Assembly (NCBI RefSeq): GCF_004664715.2
Contig: NC_051065.1
Location: 152,422,826-152,486,825 of the forward strand
DNA from: Peromyscus leucopus
Lineage: Eukaryota > Chordata > Mammalia > Rodentia > Cricetidae
DNA length: 64,000 nucleotides
Direction of reading: 5' to 3'
The position numbers were made by a program, and so were the translations under genes. The notes beneath the pieces were generated by a model, which ran no database searches, was not told where the DNA came from, and saw only the letters and a list, made by a program, of their open reading frames with translations. The number at the start of each line of letters is the position of its first letter. Within the stretch, counting starts at the first letter, position 1. Below, one piece after another: positions 46,736 through 58,385 of this stretch.

Positions 46736-47400
46736 CTTAACATGTCATCTAAAGCTCCTAAAGCAAATTAGGAAGAGCTCTCCGTCATAATTAAGGAGGA
46801 CACAACTAGGCAGACAAGGAGCCCTTAACCCTGTAGAGTTCGCCAATGACACCCACTTTGACCGAAGGTTACCTCCCCCAGTCACTACTGTGACAGAGCT
46901 TGCCCTGTTGGTAGCTCCGGCCCAGAGCACTCCTGCTAAGGTCCCAGCCTCTCAGCAAGAGGCCCCTTTAGGATAGGGTGGGGGCTGGGCACCCAAAGCA
47001 CCAGCGAAGAAGAGGCAGCTATCTTGTGTCTGGCATCTGAGCAAGATGGAGAGATCCATCAAGTACAATTAGGCGAACAGCTCCTTCCTGTTCTGCTTAG
47101 CTGACTAATTCAATAGGAGCCGAGGCAGAGGCCTGGGCAGGGTGAGGCACTCTCAAATCAAATGAAGGCCAGCTTCTGCAGCCTGCACGCCGGCATTAAC
47201 ATGCTGGTTTCCGCTCAGCCCCAGACTCGGAAGTCAAGCTCGGGCCACTCCCTGCCCCCATCCTCCTTCCTCAACCGTCCACCGGCTAGCTACCAGGGCC
47301 ATGCTGTACCATCCCTGCCTCCTCTCCAAACCCTGTCAGACTTCAGGGATGCTTCCTCCGGGTGGATGGAGACTAATGTAATTGACAGGGCACAGAGAGC
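46736..47400. promoter_or_regulatory. Candidate conserved non-coding block
   Basis: Unique sequence with separated TAAT-type cores in otherwise GC-balanced DNA: CATAATTAAGGAGG (about 46,787), GTACAATTAGGCG (about 47,064), GACTAATTCAATAGG (about 47,103) and CTAATGTAATTGACAGG (about 47,372). It contains no SINE. Function is inferred only from composition. Confidence 0.3.
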
Positions 47401-47689
47401 ACCCTAGTCTCCATCCAGACCACCCACAGCAGAGTTCCCTGTGGTAGAGCTCTTCCGTCCTCACGTAAGGCCCTTGCTCTGAGTGAACAGCACTGCTGGG
47501 GCCATCGAAGAGGCAGGTGGAACTCAACAAAGCGGGCCTTTTTCTGGATAGGCCTACCGGAGAGGCTCTGGGCATATCTGCCAAGTGCATGGGGCTGGAA
47601 GAAGGGAGAATCAGTGGTCTCTCTCGCAGGAGGCTGTGTCCCATGTGCTCCCCAATAACCAGCCTGAAAATTCCTGTTGTTTTTTCGGT

Positions 47690-47872
47690 TTACAAGGTGT
47701 ATGTCCATGTGGCTGTATGTATGTATGCATGTGTGCAGGTGGCCCCCGGAGCCGGGAGAGGACATCAGATTCCCTAGAGCTAGATTACAGGTGGTTGTGA
47801 GCTGCTCCATGTAGAGGCTGGGAGCTGAACCCTGGCTCCTTGGAAGAGCACTGAGCCATCTCTCAAGAACCT
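47690..47872 (-). mobile_element. B3 SINE
   Basis: Antisense: GTCCATGTGGCTGTATGTAT, GATTACAGGTGGTTGTGAGC, GAGGCTGGGAGCTGAACCCT, GAGCACTGAGCCATCTCTCA. Confidence 0.82.
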
Positions 47873-47895
47873 TTTTATTGTTCTACTTCATTTTT

Positions 47896-47940
47896 GAACT
47901 GCTTAATTTTTCCTTGTCTGCTTTGGTTTTTACTCCAAGT
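47896..47940 (+). repeat. 45-bp direct repeat, copy 1
   Basis: GAACTGCTTAATTTTTCCTT followed by GTCTGCTTTGGTTTTTACTC. It recurs with two mismatches at 48,611-48,655. Confidence 0.95.
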
Positions 47941-48539
47941 TCTACAGAGTGATCTGTCTCCTTGTGACATTTTCACCCATGTGTATAATGTGTTGTGTTT
48001 ATGCTCACACACCCCTTACCCTTACCTGTCCCCTCCCTTCCTCAGCTAGTCCCTTCCTCTTCCCAAACAACCCCCTTCTACTTCTATGCCTTTAAAAAAA
48101 TGTAGGCTTTGCATACGAAAGAAAACATGACTGAGCCAAACCTTCACCTATCCAAGGCTGTGATGGCTTTAAGAACAAAGTCCTGAGTAGCAACTCAAGT
48201 CTGTAAGACCAGGAGCATCAAGATGGGAGCCATGAGGAGTTACTAAGGATAAGTCACCGCAAAGCCTCTAAACTGAAGGATGGATGTTGTGCAGATCATC
48301 TGACTCAGTGTTTGCCTGGGACCTTTCCCCTTCCACCAGTCAGAGGCACTCTCTGGAGAGACGTCATGGCTCAGCCTCAGGGTCAGCCAGATCTCCTCCT
48401 CACACAGCAAGGCTTCGGTCAAAGGGCACCAGGGTCCAGCAGTGGCCTACACCTCTCATAATGTTGCGACCTTGCTCTTAATAGTTTAATGCTTACACAC
48501 TGTTTAGGAGAACTAGGTCTTTGGGAACCTTCTGTTAAA
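47941..48539. other. Anonymous sequence between the direct repeats
   Basis: No terminal inverted repeats or coding frames are recognised. Confidence 0.45.
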
Positions 48540-48608
48540 GTGGTGAGCTCAGGGGTAGAACACCTGTCTAGCATGTGCAGGGCCTGACCCAAAACATTTA
48601 AAATAGGA
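48540..48608 (+). mobile_element. ID-like SINE fragment
   Basis: GTGGTGAGCTCAGGGGTAGA and CTAGCATGTGCAGGGCCTGA are the ID head. The A-rich end runs into the second direct repeat. Confidence 0.6.
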
Positions 48609-48610
48609 GT

Positions 48611-48655
48611 GAACTGCTTAATTTTTCCTTGTCTGCTTTGGTTTCTACTCCAGGT
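48611..48655 (+). repeat. 45-bp direct repeat, copy 2
   Basis: Second copy of the 47,896 segment, 715 bp downstream, two mismatches. Confidence 0.95.
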
Positions 48656-51346
48656 AATACACGCGATAAGCTTCAAACAGTACTGAAATATGTGAAATTC
48701 AAGGAAAAGGAAACAGCTACCACCCAACAGTCTCTTTGCACCAGGGTAACTGCTGTGAACATTTCATGTAGCTACTTCCAGAAAACCATCTCTGAAGACT
48801 CACTACACATAAGCAGCACCTTCCTGCCCATGGCCCTTGATTACGCTGCAGATTCAAGTCTCTTTTCAGGTGTCGGAGTGGTTGGAAGCCCCTCTGAGCA
48901 TCAGTGTGCTGCGTGGTAGTGGCCTAGGTTCCCACTGAACACTGAGGCTGTGCCCAACATTGGCCCTAGTGGGCAATATTCTATGACATTTTGCATGGAA
49001 AACAATTTATAATTATGCCCTTCAAACACATTTTAGAAACAGCACCTAAGAGTCAGCAAAACCAACGGAACCAAAGGAATACCAGTGAATTCTGAATGGG
49101 ATCTTCCCAACTTGCTTTAGAAAAGAGTTCCACATTTTCCAACAGAATACACTATTATCAACAAGACTGGATTAAAAAAAAATCTTACCCTCTTTTGAAT
49201 TTATGATATTTAGCTCTGAGCATAGTAGAACACTTTTTAAATATATTTTATCCATTTTTCTAAGGTGCCTCTTTCTCACTGGTGCATGAGAACTCTGTCT
49301 CCATCTGTTAGGAGACCAGGTCCTTGGTTTCATCTGTGTGACAAATATTTCCCTCAATTTGTTTTACTGTACCTAAGCTTTTAAATGTTTATTTAAACAA
49401 ATAAGAAAAGTCTCTCCCTTTTAAAACAATTGTGCTTACTTCTAGTTAGTAATTTTTTGGTTTTATATTGTATGCTTAAATTGCCTCTATGTCTGGTATT
49501 GATTTAGAACAAAAAACTTCATTCTAGCAAAAAGAACCTTGCTCCTTCATATGGCCGATCTTTTAATACCTCTCTTTATTGAATTGTCGGTCCCCGCCCC
49601 ATTGCCGCAATGCCACTGAATTTCCCTCTGAAACTCCACTTGCAACCTAGTAGTAGACTGCCCTGCTAGTTCTTATGCAGTACTGAGCTGTTGTAATCAT
49701 AGTTATTATTGTGGCACAAGTCCGTTCCTGCCCTTCAACAGCAGCGCGGAGTTTTCTTCATGTCAGTCCTGCACGTGTATTGTTGTTGCTGTTCTGAATG
49801 GGAATCCTCATTACATTTTGTCTCTATTTAGTCACAGTTTGTGTATTGAGAAGCCCTCGACCTTTGTGTGGTGTTTGTGTTGGTGGCCCACTCTCACAGA
49901 ATTCTACTTTCAGCTGAGTCTGTTGGGTTTACTTGGCAGCCAGCCTCACATCTGCATGTGAGGACCACTCTGTCTTCCTGCCCTCTCTGTCCCACTCCTT
50001 GATCTCAATTAGCTGTCTCCAAGACAATATCAGATCACCGTGAGAGCCCTGCCTTGGTCTTCCGCCTCCATGCTCACACGGACCTGTGATCCAGCTGCCT
50101 TGGGGTCGGCACACACTTGCAGGTACCTCCCTCTATTCCCTTCTCACTAAGGTGGCAGGCTATTGAGTTATGTCAGGGGGTTGTGTAGAATAGATTGAAG
50201 CCTGTGTTTTCTATTCATCAGAAATTAGCTTTGGTCATTTCTGTATCTCTAGAAAGCCGCTCTTTTTTAATCTAACTACAGCCATGTTTGTGTAATGATG
50301 GGGACACATTTTCAGAAATGTATCATTAAGTGTATTTATTATGTGGCCACCACAGAGTGTATTTATATAAGACTAGATGGGGTGGGTTAATTCTTCAAGG
50401 TGGAAATTTGACTACATCAAGAGACGCAGGACACATGACGCGTATAAGTCTCCTCCTGGTATCTTTCTGTTCCACAGTGAACATTTTGATAAGTGAGAGT
50501 ATTCTATAAATGGCATGCTTTTATAATGCATATCACATATATTGCAGTAAATCCCACCTCTCTGTGGGAGGACATGGGACCAAGCGTGGCCTGCTCCGGC
50601 TCAGGCTATAGGAATGACTCCCTGAGCACTGCTCATTTCTCATGAGGATCTGATGCTCACTCACCTTCCAGAAAGGACTCCCACACAAAGGGCTTCTTTC
50701 TCTGATCACAGTGAGGAGCAACTTTGGTCTGGACAAAGGGCTTTCTTGAGTGCCTCTGCAATGGTGGCAGGCAGGCATGAACATGGCTGTTGGGGGCTTC
50801 TGAGACGATGTGAGTAGGAAGGCTGAAAAGGCTGTGGTAGGCCTCCGCAGTGTTCTGAAGCTGAGTCCTGAGCAATTTCAGAGAAATGCATCACCTCAGC
50901 TTAGTGGAGACTGGGGGATCTGGGGTGGCCGGGAAGCCTGGTCTCTACTGCTTGCTCTGCGGTATTTTCCAAGGGGACAGACATGGGGTGGGTAGTCATG
51001 GGGCTGCCCTCACCAGTCAAATGGCCTTGTGGGAGATAATAAAACATGGGTAAAGAGGTGAGGCTACAGGTCGCAGGCTGCTCAGGGACTTGTGTGCTTG
51101 TATGGGAGGGTCCAACCCTCTGAGGAGACCAACTGGATCAATCCACATTAACCGACGGCATGCCAGCCACAGGAGTCATCCTGTCCTGTCTAGTGTCACT
51201 TCTTAAAAAGAACACCAGAGCAGGTGACACTGACTCTAATGATACATTTTATTGAACCTACTATGGCAAAACATCATTTGAATATCATAAAATCAGTACA
51301 AATCTAATTGAGGTACTTACATCCTTTCTTACAAATCCTTTGTCTT
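48656..51346. other. Long anonymous stretch
   Basis: About 2.7 kb with no SINE I can name and no supported exon. At about 51,240 an antisense polyadenylation-like string (TTTTATTGAACC) may mark an old element end. Confidence 0.4.
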
Positions 51347-51682
51347 AGGGTTTCTATTGCTGTGAAAAGACACCATGATCATGTCAACTCATATAAAAAT
51401 ATTTGATTGGGGCTGGCTTACAGGTCAGAGGTTTAGTCCATTATCATCATGATGGGAAGCGTGACTGCGTACAGACAGACATGGTGCTGGACAGGTAGCT
51501 GAGAGTTCTACATCCAGATTCACAGGTAGCAGGGTGTGACAGTAGCACACTGGCCAGGCTTGAGCTTCAGAGACCTCAAAGTCCACGATTTCTAGAGACA
51601 CCCTTCCTCCAACAAGGCCGCATCTCCTAACAGTGCCACTCCCTATGGGCCTATGAGGGCCGTTTTTATTCCAACCACCACT
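51347..51682 (+). repeat. Repeat A copy 6
   Basis: GTCTTAGGGTTTCTATTGCT through GGGGCTGGCTTACAGGTCAG, GAGAGTTCTACATCCAGATT and TTCCAACCACCACTT. One of the better preserved copies. Confidence 0.9.
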
Positions 51683-51960
51683 TGAAACTCTAAGACATAA
51701 TTGGCAGTGCGTGTATCTGTTTCATTTGGTACCAGCACACCTATGCATCAGCTCTAGGTGACCTGTGGTGACTGTGTTGGACAACATGGCCCTAAAGGTG
51801 TGTATTCATGAGTATAAGGCCAAGAGGCTAGGCAAGGGTGTGGAAATCAGTGTTGACAAGGACAGTCTGCTAGTCACAGGTGTTCAGTACAAGTACACCA
51901 TTTACATACACTGTGTATGCAAACGTAACACAAGACTTGCATACAATAATAACTCAAAGC

Positions 51961-51967
<7 letters not shown>
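51683..51967. other. Anonymous spacer
   Basis: Nothing recognisable. Confidence 0.45.

Positions 51968-51997
<30 letters not shown>
51968..51997. repeat. (CA)n microsatellite
   Basis: About 15 CA units. Confidence 0.95.
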
Positions 51998-51999
<2 letters not shown>

Positions 52000-52585
52000 A
52001 GAGAGTGCCAGGCAGTGGGGCCTTGGGATTCTTCAGGAATATGTGCGAGGCCAGAGAGAAAGAACTCCGAGCTTAGGAACACTATACAGACACCACTGTG
52101 ATGCCTCACAGCAGACCTGAGCTTCAGTCTCTTCTGTAAACTTGCCTGGGTCTGCCCTTTCCCCTCAAGGAACCTCAGGGCGAATGGTGTGCAAAGGTGG
52201 GTGATGTCTCTTGACTTGCCTTTCCAGGGTGCACCAGAGAAGAGGAGACCTCCTCATGATCGTAGCCACACCAAGTGCCCCTGCTCTTCACAGAGGAGGA
52301 ATGCACATTTCCAGAAGGAAGTGTGGGCCCTGCAGGTGAAGCCTGCATCATACACTTGAGCCCTGAGCCATTTCCACTCACCCAGGGCCTGGCTGTAAGC
52401 TGTAAGCCTCAGTTCCATATCTGATCCATGTCACTGCTTGGCACAGCCCCTGCCCTCTGTGGTGACCAGAACCAGGGACAAAAGATATTGCTGTGTCCCA
52501 AGAACAGGGCTGGTCTCTCAAGTGCTCCATGCAGCTCTGGAAAGGGCTTCCTTTAGGAGCAGTTGGATAGGATGTCACATGGAAC
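51998..52585. other. Anonymous spacer
   Basis: No gene is supported. Confidence 0.45.
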
Positions 52586-53520
52586 TGCCACACACACATT
52601 CATACCCACAACCCCCTCCACATGTACATACCACATACATTCATGGCCTTCTTTCACACACACCACACACATACATTACCCACCTATATATACATGTACA
52701 ACTCATGACCCATCCCAAAGCATGCCACACTCACTACACACATGTATGTACCATCTATATCTATATATCTATATCTTCAGTGCACACACACATATGCACA
52801 GCACCTCCCATATGCACATTTACCATAGAATCACAAACACGTAAACCACTCACCACACACATCACACCATGCACATCATTAATACCTAAATATATCATAC
52901 ACATATATACACACTGCACAAACACACACATATACACACCCCGCCCACCTCCAAATTACACTCTATACCATACTCACACACATATACATACTTTATATAC
53001 TACACAAACATACCACACTACACATATACTATACACACACACCACACATATACATACACAACTTACTATCCACAGTATATACTAACACATATATAGAGCA
53101 CACATAAACATGAACTCTAACCTTCACGTAAATATATAACCACACAAATGCATACATCATATTAATACACAAACAGACACAGCACACACAATACCTACCA
53201 CATGCATGTGGACACATACAATACATAGCACATGCAGGCACATATGTTCTATTTCAAACTGCACTGCAGCATAACAACCCCCCCCACACACAAACGCACA
53301 CCACACACACCACACACACCACACACAAACACCACACACACACACACCACACACAAACACCACACACACACACACACCACACACAAACACCACACACACA
53401 CACACCACACACAAACACCACACACACACACACAAACACCACACACACACACACAAACACCACACACACATACACACACGAACACTACACCATTCACACA
53501 CACACCACAAATGTATAACA
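52586..53520. repeat. Long CA/TA-rich region with ACACCACACACAA minisatellite
   Basis: About 935 bp of G-poor plus strand built from CACA, TACA and ATATA units. At 53,285-53,465 it condenses into tandem variants of CACCACACACACA and CACAAACAC with changing unit lengths. The 215-codon frame across it is low-complexity (H/T/Y) and not a gene. Confidence 0.93.
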
Positions 53521-53762
53521 CATCACACCACAAACTTACACATGCAAATGCACTAGATGCAACAAGTCTACGTTCACAAAGATTTTGTCACTGGCTAAGG
53601 AAGGAGGAAGGACTTAGCTGGGGAGGGGCAGGACCAGGTGGGGGCAGGGGAGGAGAGCTGCTCTCCCTTGGGTGCCTGGGCGAGAGGCTGCAGGCAGCAG
53701 CCCGCGGCAAATTATTCAAGGAATTAGATAGATGTGGGTCCAGGGGCGGCACTTTGGTGCCC
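53521..53762. other. Anonymous spacer
   Basis: Nothing recognisable. Confidence 0.4.
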
Positions 53763-54232
53763 GTTATGGTTTAGCTATGAAGTGTCCCCCAAAGACTCGT
53801 GTTGAAAGCTCGGCTCCCAGTGCAGCAGTGTTCAGAAGTGATTAGACCACGAGGGCTGTGATCTCATCCGTCTATTGATGGGTTCATAATTGAGTGGTCT
53901 ATTAGGAAGTGGTAGAACTCACAGGGGCGGGGCCAAGTTGCAGGAAGTAGGTCACGGGGCCATGCCCTGCGGTATGTGCTTTGTCCCTAGCCTGCCTCTC
54001 CCTCTCCCTATTTTTCTCTTCCTCCTTTCTTCCCTCCCTCCTCCCCCTCACTTCCCCTCCCTCCCCTTCCCTCCCTCCTTCTCTGCATCCTCCCCTCCCT
54101 CTCTGCCTCCCATTCTCAAGCCCAGAGTGACAGACCAAATAGGCACAACCCCAAACCTCTGAGACTGGAAACAAAATAAACCTTTTTTCCTCTAAGTTGT
54201 TTTCCTCGCGCATTTGGTGACAGCGACACGGA
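53763..54232 (+). mobile_element. MaLR-type LTR (MLT/MST-like)
   Basis: Opens TTATGGTTTAGCTATGAAGT then GTCCCCCAAAGACTCGTGTT, the classic MaLR LTR start, and continues with GTGATTAGACCACGAGGGCT. Near the end is GAAACAAAATAAACCTTTTT with a polyadenylation-type AATAAA. A CT/CCTT polypyrimidine expansion fills 53,993-54,120. Confidence 0.8.
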
Positions 54233-55519
54233 GTCTGACGGACTCAGCGCTCATGGGTTGGTGATTCAGGTCAATGGTGGCCGCCATCCTTTTGCAGGCT
54301 CATCTGTGCCGTCCCAAACAGGCTCTCACTGCAATACCTTAACAGGATTGAGGTGAGCAGAGGCTACCACATGAAGCTGGCTTCCTGGGGCTTCAGGATC
54401 ACATGGGAGAGACCCCAAGTCTGCTCTTGATGACTAGAGTCCTTCCTGAGGACTGTTCTTGTCCTATGCTTCACAGAAGTCCAAGATTCAGATGCTGTGG
54501 CCTCCTGTGGCTCTGCCTTCCAGCTGGGCCTTCCAGCTGAATTACTTGAGAGCCCTGAGCCTAATCCTCACTCCCATGAGCTGAGGGTTTAATGTGGTTC
54601 ACCCCAACAGAGGCAGCCTGCAATTGCCTCTAGACCCTACCCACTGTGAGCCTGGGCTCCACAGGCTGATGGGTGGGGGAGGGCCACTTATCCATGCAGG
54701 GGTCCAACCTCCCTCCCGATTGCCCTGGGTCAACTCTAAGCAAGATGAAATGCCCCTGGGATTTCCAGACAGCATTTGCCCTAGAGCAGAGCAAAGCAGA
54801 GTGAAGCCCAGCGCAATCAAAGAGGCCATCCATCAGTCATGGAGCCCTGAGCCCCTGAGCCCCGCCCCCACCATCCTCTTCCTTCAGGCAGCCATACCTG
54901 TGGGAGCCCAGGCGTCTCTGCACTGTTTCCAACCTCAGCCTGCCCCTCGGGCAGTCTCTGATCTTGTACCTCTGCCAGCTCAGGATCGCACTGGAAGAGC
55001 AGAGGCTGGAGAAGGGAATAGTCACGGCTCTGTGGGCACAGGGAGTGTAGCTGGAGGCATGGGTAGGAAAGGACCCTCCCTAGTGTGAGACAAGATACAG
55101 GTTTCTCCCAGGTCCCCAGAGCCTACAGTCACAGCCACACAACCTGCTCTAGAAGGTGACTGGAACTCTCAGGACCAACATTTACAACCTAAATCCAGAG
55201 AAGAGAGCAGCAAGCCAAGAGCTGGAGAGACTCGTGCCTGGGCCATGAAGGGATTCTTTGTCATTTTCCAGATACGGGAGTCAGGTTTGGTTATGCTGCA
55301 AACCCACGCAGAAACTGTCTGGATGCTCCTATAATGCAAGGCGGAAGGGTGGTACTACGTGGGTCTACTATTTGGCCCTGGCAGCACCTGCCATGCCCAA
55401 GATGAGTGTAGCAGAGACCCCTGAGAAGGCAAGGGCCGGCAAGTCACCTGAGAGGGAGCTGAGGTGAGCAGGGGTGCACATCTGCTCAGCACAGGCTGAA
55501 GATCTCACTGTTACTCATG
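54233..55519. other. Anonymous unique sequence
   Basis: No exon is supported. A 164-codon frame at 54,594-55,088 has no domain. Confidence 0.45.
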
Positions 55520-55615
55520 CGCAGCCGCGCAGCCCCCCCCCCCCCGGCCCCCCGGCCCCGCGGCCCCGCGGCCCCGCAGCCCCCTCGCAGCCCCCTGCAG
55601 CCCCCGCAGCTCCCC
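55520..55615. repeat. GC-rich (GGCCCCGC)n / CAGCCCC minisatellite
   Basis: Starts with about 13-14 C, then repeated GGCCCCGCGG and GCAGCCCCC units. Very GC-rich and CpG-rich compared with its surroundings, with potential for G-quadruplex on the minus strand. Confidence 0.92.
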
Positions 55616-56256
55616 ACTGCCCTCCCCCACAGCCCTGCAACTTTCAAGGATTACCAGTCTTAAACAACAGGACCACGAACACACCCCTCCTGTGAGTATA
55701 ATGAGGCCACTTTTACCAGGCTGCCCATGCGGCTCAGCTGAGGATGGGGTCTACAATATTGATTAACTTTCACTTTGGAGACACAGTGTGGGCAGACGAG
55801 AAATTCCCAGTGGCTTGATGGTCAGGGTCTCTGTTCCCACATACATCAAGGAAGAGAAGAGCATTCCCTCACCTGCCACCTGCCAGCAGTCTCCATGTTG
55901 ACAGCCCTGTGAAGGGACAATTGACAGGACTTGTGACTCTCTCTGACCACTTGCTCCTGAGGCAGTGGTAAAGTAATGTAAAAAAAAATCCAGGCAAGGA
56001 TGACTGAAGGTTAATGCAGTTCTCTTGGTGTCCTGCTCTACTGGGAGAGGCACTTTGCTCATGATTCAGCTGCCAGCTCTTCAGGCTACTGGAAGGTAAG
56101 ACTAAGACTGATGCAGCAGGAACGTGCCCCCGAGAAGCAAAGCATGCTGGGAGAATTCTGCAGGGAAAGCACAAGAGACTGTGTCAACAAGGAGAAGGGT
56201 CTGTCCTATTCCTGGGGTGTCCGGGAAGGCCAGGTCAGCAGCTGAGGATACGGCTA
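55616..56256. other. Anonymous spacer
   Basis: Nothing recognisable. Confidence 0.45.
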
Positions 56257-56615
56257 TGTCTTAGTCAGTGGAAAGATGCCATGATCATGGCAACTCTCGT
56301 AAAAGAAAGCATTTAAAAGTGGGACTTTTCTATACTCTGAGGTTTAGTTCATTATGGTCATGGCAGGAAGCATGGCGGTGTGCAGGCAGACATGGTACTG
56401 GAGAAGTAGCTGGGAGTTCTACATCTGGATTGGTAGGCAGCAGGAAGAGAAAGGGAGACACTGGGACTGGCTTGAGCATTTTAAACAGCAAAGCCCACCC
56501 ACAGTGACACATTTCCTCCAATAAGGCCACAAGTCCTGTCAAGAAGCACCAGTCCCTAATGACCAGGCATTCCAATCTATGAGCCTATGGGGGCCATTCT
56601 CCTTCAAACCACCAC
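56257..56615 (+). repeat. Repeat A copy 7
   Basis: TATGTCTTAGTCAGTGGAAA, CATGGCAACTCTCGTAAAAG, CTGGGAGTTCTACATCTGGA and CTCCTTCAAACCACCACA. Nearly full-length copy. Confidence 0.9.
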
Positions 56616-56739
56616 AGGCTGGGAGTCAGGGTTCACTCCATTATACTGCTTTGGGATCTTGGACACAGCATTTACCATTCTTTCATCCCGTCCCCTGTAT
56701 CCATGGCATGGGGTGATAATGGACAAGGAGGGAATGCAT

Positions 56740-57240
56740 TTCCCTGAGTAACATATAGTAAGAAACATCATGGCTTCCACTAATGCTCTGTGTGCTGAAG
56801 GCTTGGTCATGAGCCTGGGGCATTTAGGGAGGGATCAAACTTTTTTGTTTGTTTGTTTGTTTGTTTTTTTCGAGACAGGGTTTCTTTGTATAGCTTTGGT
56901 ACCTATCCTGGATCTTGCTCTGTAGACCAGGCTGGCCTCGAACTCACAGAGACCCGCCTGGCTCTGCCTTCCCAGTGCTGGGATTAAGGCATGTGCCACC
57001 ACTGCCCGGCAGGAGATCAAACTTCTAAGAGGTAGGGCCTACAGGGAGGAAGTTGGGCCATTTGGGGGTTGTTGCTTCCTACCACCGTGGGATGGACAGG
57101 TTTCCTCCACTACATACTGTAGTGTGCTACTCACTATAGGCCCAAGGCAACAAGACCAAGTGACCGTGGACTAAGACATCTGAAGCTGTGAGCCGAGTAA
57201 ACCTTTCTTCCCTTTGAGCTGTCTCTCACAGCCATGGAAG
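56740..57240 (+). mobile_element. MaLR/ORR1-like LTR, split by a B1
   Basis: The halves flank the B1 at 56,843-57,014. The 3' half ends GAAGCTGTGAGCCGAGTAAA and CCTTTCTTCCCTTTGAGCTG, a typical rodent MaLR 3' end. The 5' boundary is uncertain. Confidence 0.6.
56843..57014 (-). mobile_element. B1 SINE with 10-bp target duplication
   Basis: Antisense B1 with (TTTG)n tail, TTCGAGACAGGGTTTCTTTG and CAGTGCTGGGATTAAGGCAT. GATCAAACTT at 56,833-56,842 and 57,015-57,024 flanks it. Confidence 0.93.
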
Positions 57241-57629
57241 CTGACTGGCAGTGGTACTTCACAGAGGCTCTGGTTGTCAAGACGTCCGAGGGAAGGCCAG
57301 GTGTTCAGCTCTGTTCCCCAGAAGACTCCAAGATACATTCTGGTGACCCCTTTAGCATCAGATTCTTTGGAGGGAAATTCTACTTCCTGAACCAGGGAAC
57401 CAGATGGGTTCATAGTTCAGAAAGGAATGAAACGTGGTTTGGAAGCCAGTGCCAGACACTTGAGCAGCGTGTTCACAGGGTGTGGCCCGTTCTCTGTCCT
57501 CACAGAGCCCTTTGTCGTGTGGGCAGAGCGCTGCCAGGGGAGAGGGGTGCAAAATCCAGTCTCTGTGCCCGTCTTCCTCCCGGCAGAGCTGGTGAGGGGT
57601 GCTCGCCCGGCATTACCTTACAACCTGAA
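57241..57629. other. Anonymous spacer
   Basis: A 141-codon frame spans this region and part of the adjacent LTR. No domain is seen, so it was not called. Confidence 0.4.
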
Positions 57630-58385
57630 TGTAAAGTACCCCCACAGACTCGTGTTTGAACACTTCGTCCCCAGGAGTGGAGCAGTTTGGGGCAGTAGTG
57701 GAACCTTTAGGGGGTAAGCTTAGCTAGAGGAAGTAAGTCACTAGGGGACACATTAAGAATTATAGGCTAGTCCAGCTGCTGGCCCCAATCTCTCCCTTTT
57801 ATTTTGATCTACCAAGATCAGTGCCAAGAGCTCCTGACATTGTGAATGGTGCTACTGCCATTTGTAGCTAGAGTTTTCCTGCCTTGCCCACAGTCAGGAC
57901 AAATCTCTGTCACCCGCCAGTCCCACAGCCGCTCAGACCCAACCAAGTAAACACAGAGACTTATATTGCTTACAAACTGTATGGCTGTGGCAGGCTTCTT
58001 GCTAACTGTTCTTATAGCTTAAATTAATCAATTTCCATAAATCTATGCCTTGCCACGTGACTGGTGGCTTACCGGCATCTTCACATGCGCTTGTCCTGGC
58101 GGCAGCTGGCAGTGACTCCTTTCGCCTTCCTGTTCTTTCTTTTCTTCTCTCTGTTAGTCCGGCCTATACTTCCTGCCTAGCCACTGGCCAATCAGTGTTT
58201 TATTTATTGAGCAATCAGAGCAATTTGACGTACAGACCATCCCACAGCAGCCACCATGGATGGAGCTCCAGCCTCCGTGCCTCCCCTGCCATGAAACTAC
58301 AAGCCAAAGTGAGTCCTCCCACCCTCCAGATGCTTCTTGTTAAGTATCTTGTCACAGTTGCAGAAAAAAATCCACTAATGTAGAA
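57630..58385 (+). mobile_element. MaLR-type LTR, split by a class II LTR
   Basis: 5' part (AAGTACCCCCACAGACTCGT, CACTAGGGGACACATTAAGA) at 57,630-57,862. 3' part (GCCATGAAACTACAAGCCAA, CTTGTTAAGTATCTTGTCAC) at 58,250-58,385. The rejoined order is that of a MaLR LTR. Confidence 0.7.
57863..58249 (-). mobile_element. Solo class II ERV LTR nested in a MaLR
   Basis: 387 bp. Minus strand begins TGCTGTGGGATGGTCTGTAC, has overlapping AATAAATAAAACACTG near the start, a CCAAT-like ATTGGCCAGTGGCTAGGCAG, and ends GGAAAACTCTAGCTACA. This matches an LTR I know as common in cricetids. Flanking hexamers GCCATT and GCCACC fit a decayed 6-bp duplication. Confidence 0.8.

Noticed and set aside
52438..53085. 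215-codon plus-strand frame
   Set aside because: Low-complexity His/Thr/Tyr translation of the CA/TA-rich repeat. No domain and no start context.
55258..55695. Possible GC-rich first exon or promoter
   Set aside because: The GC content is confined to a simple minisatellite. No CpG-island breadth, splice donor framework or plausible coding start.
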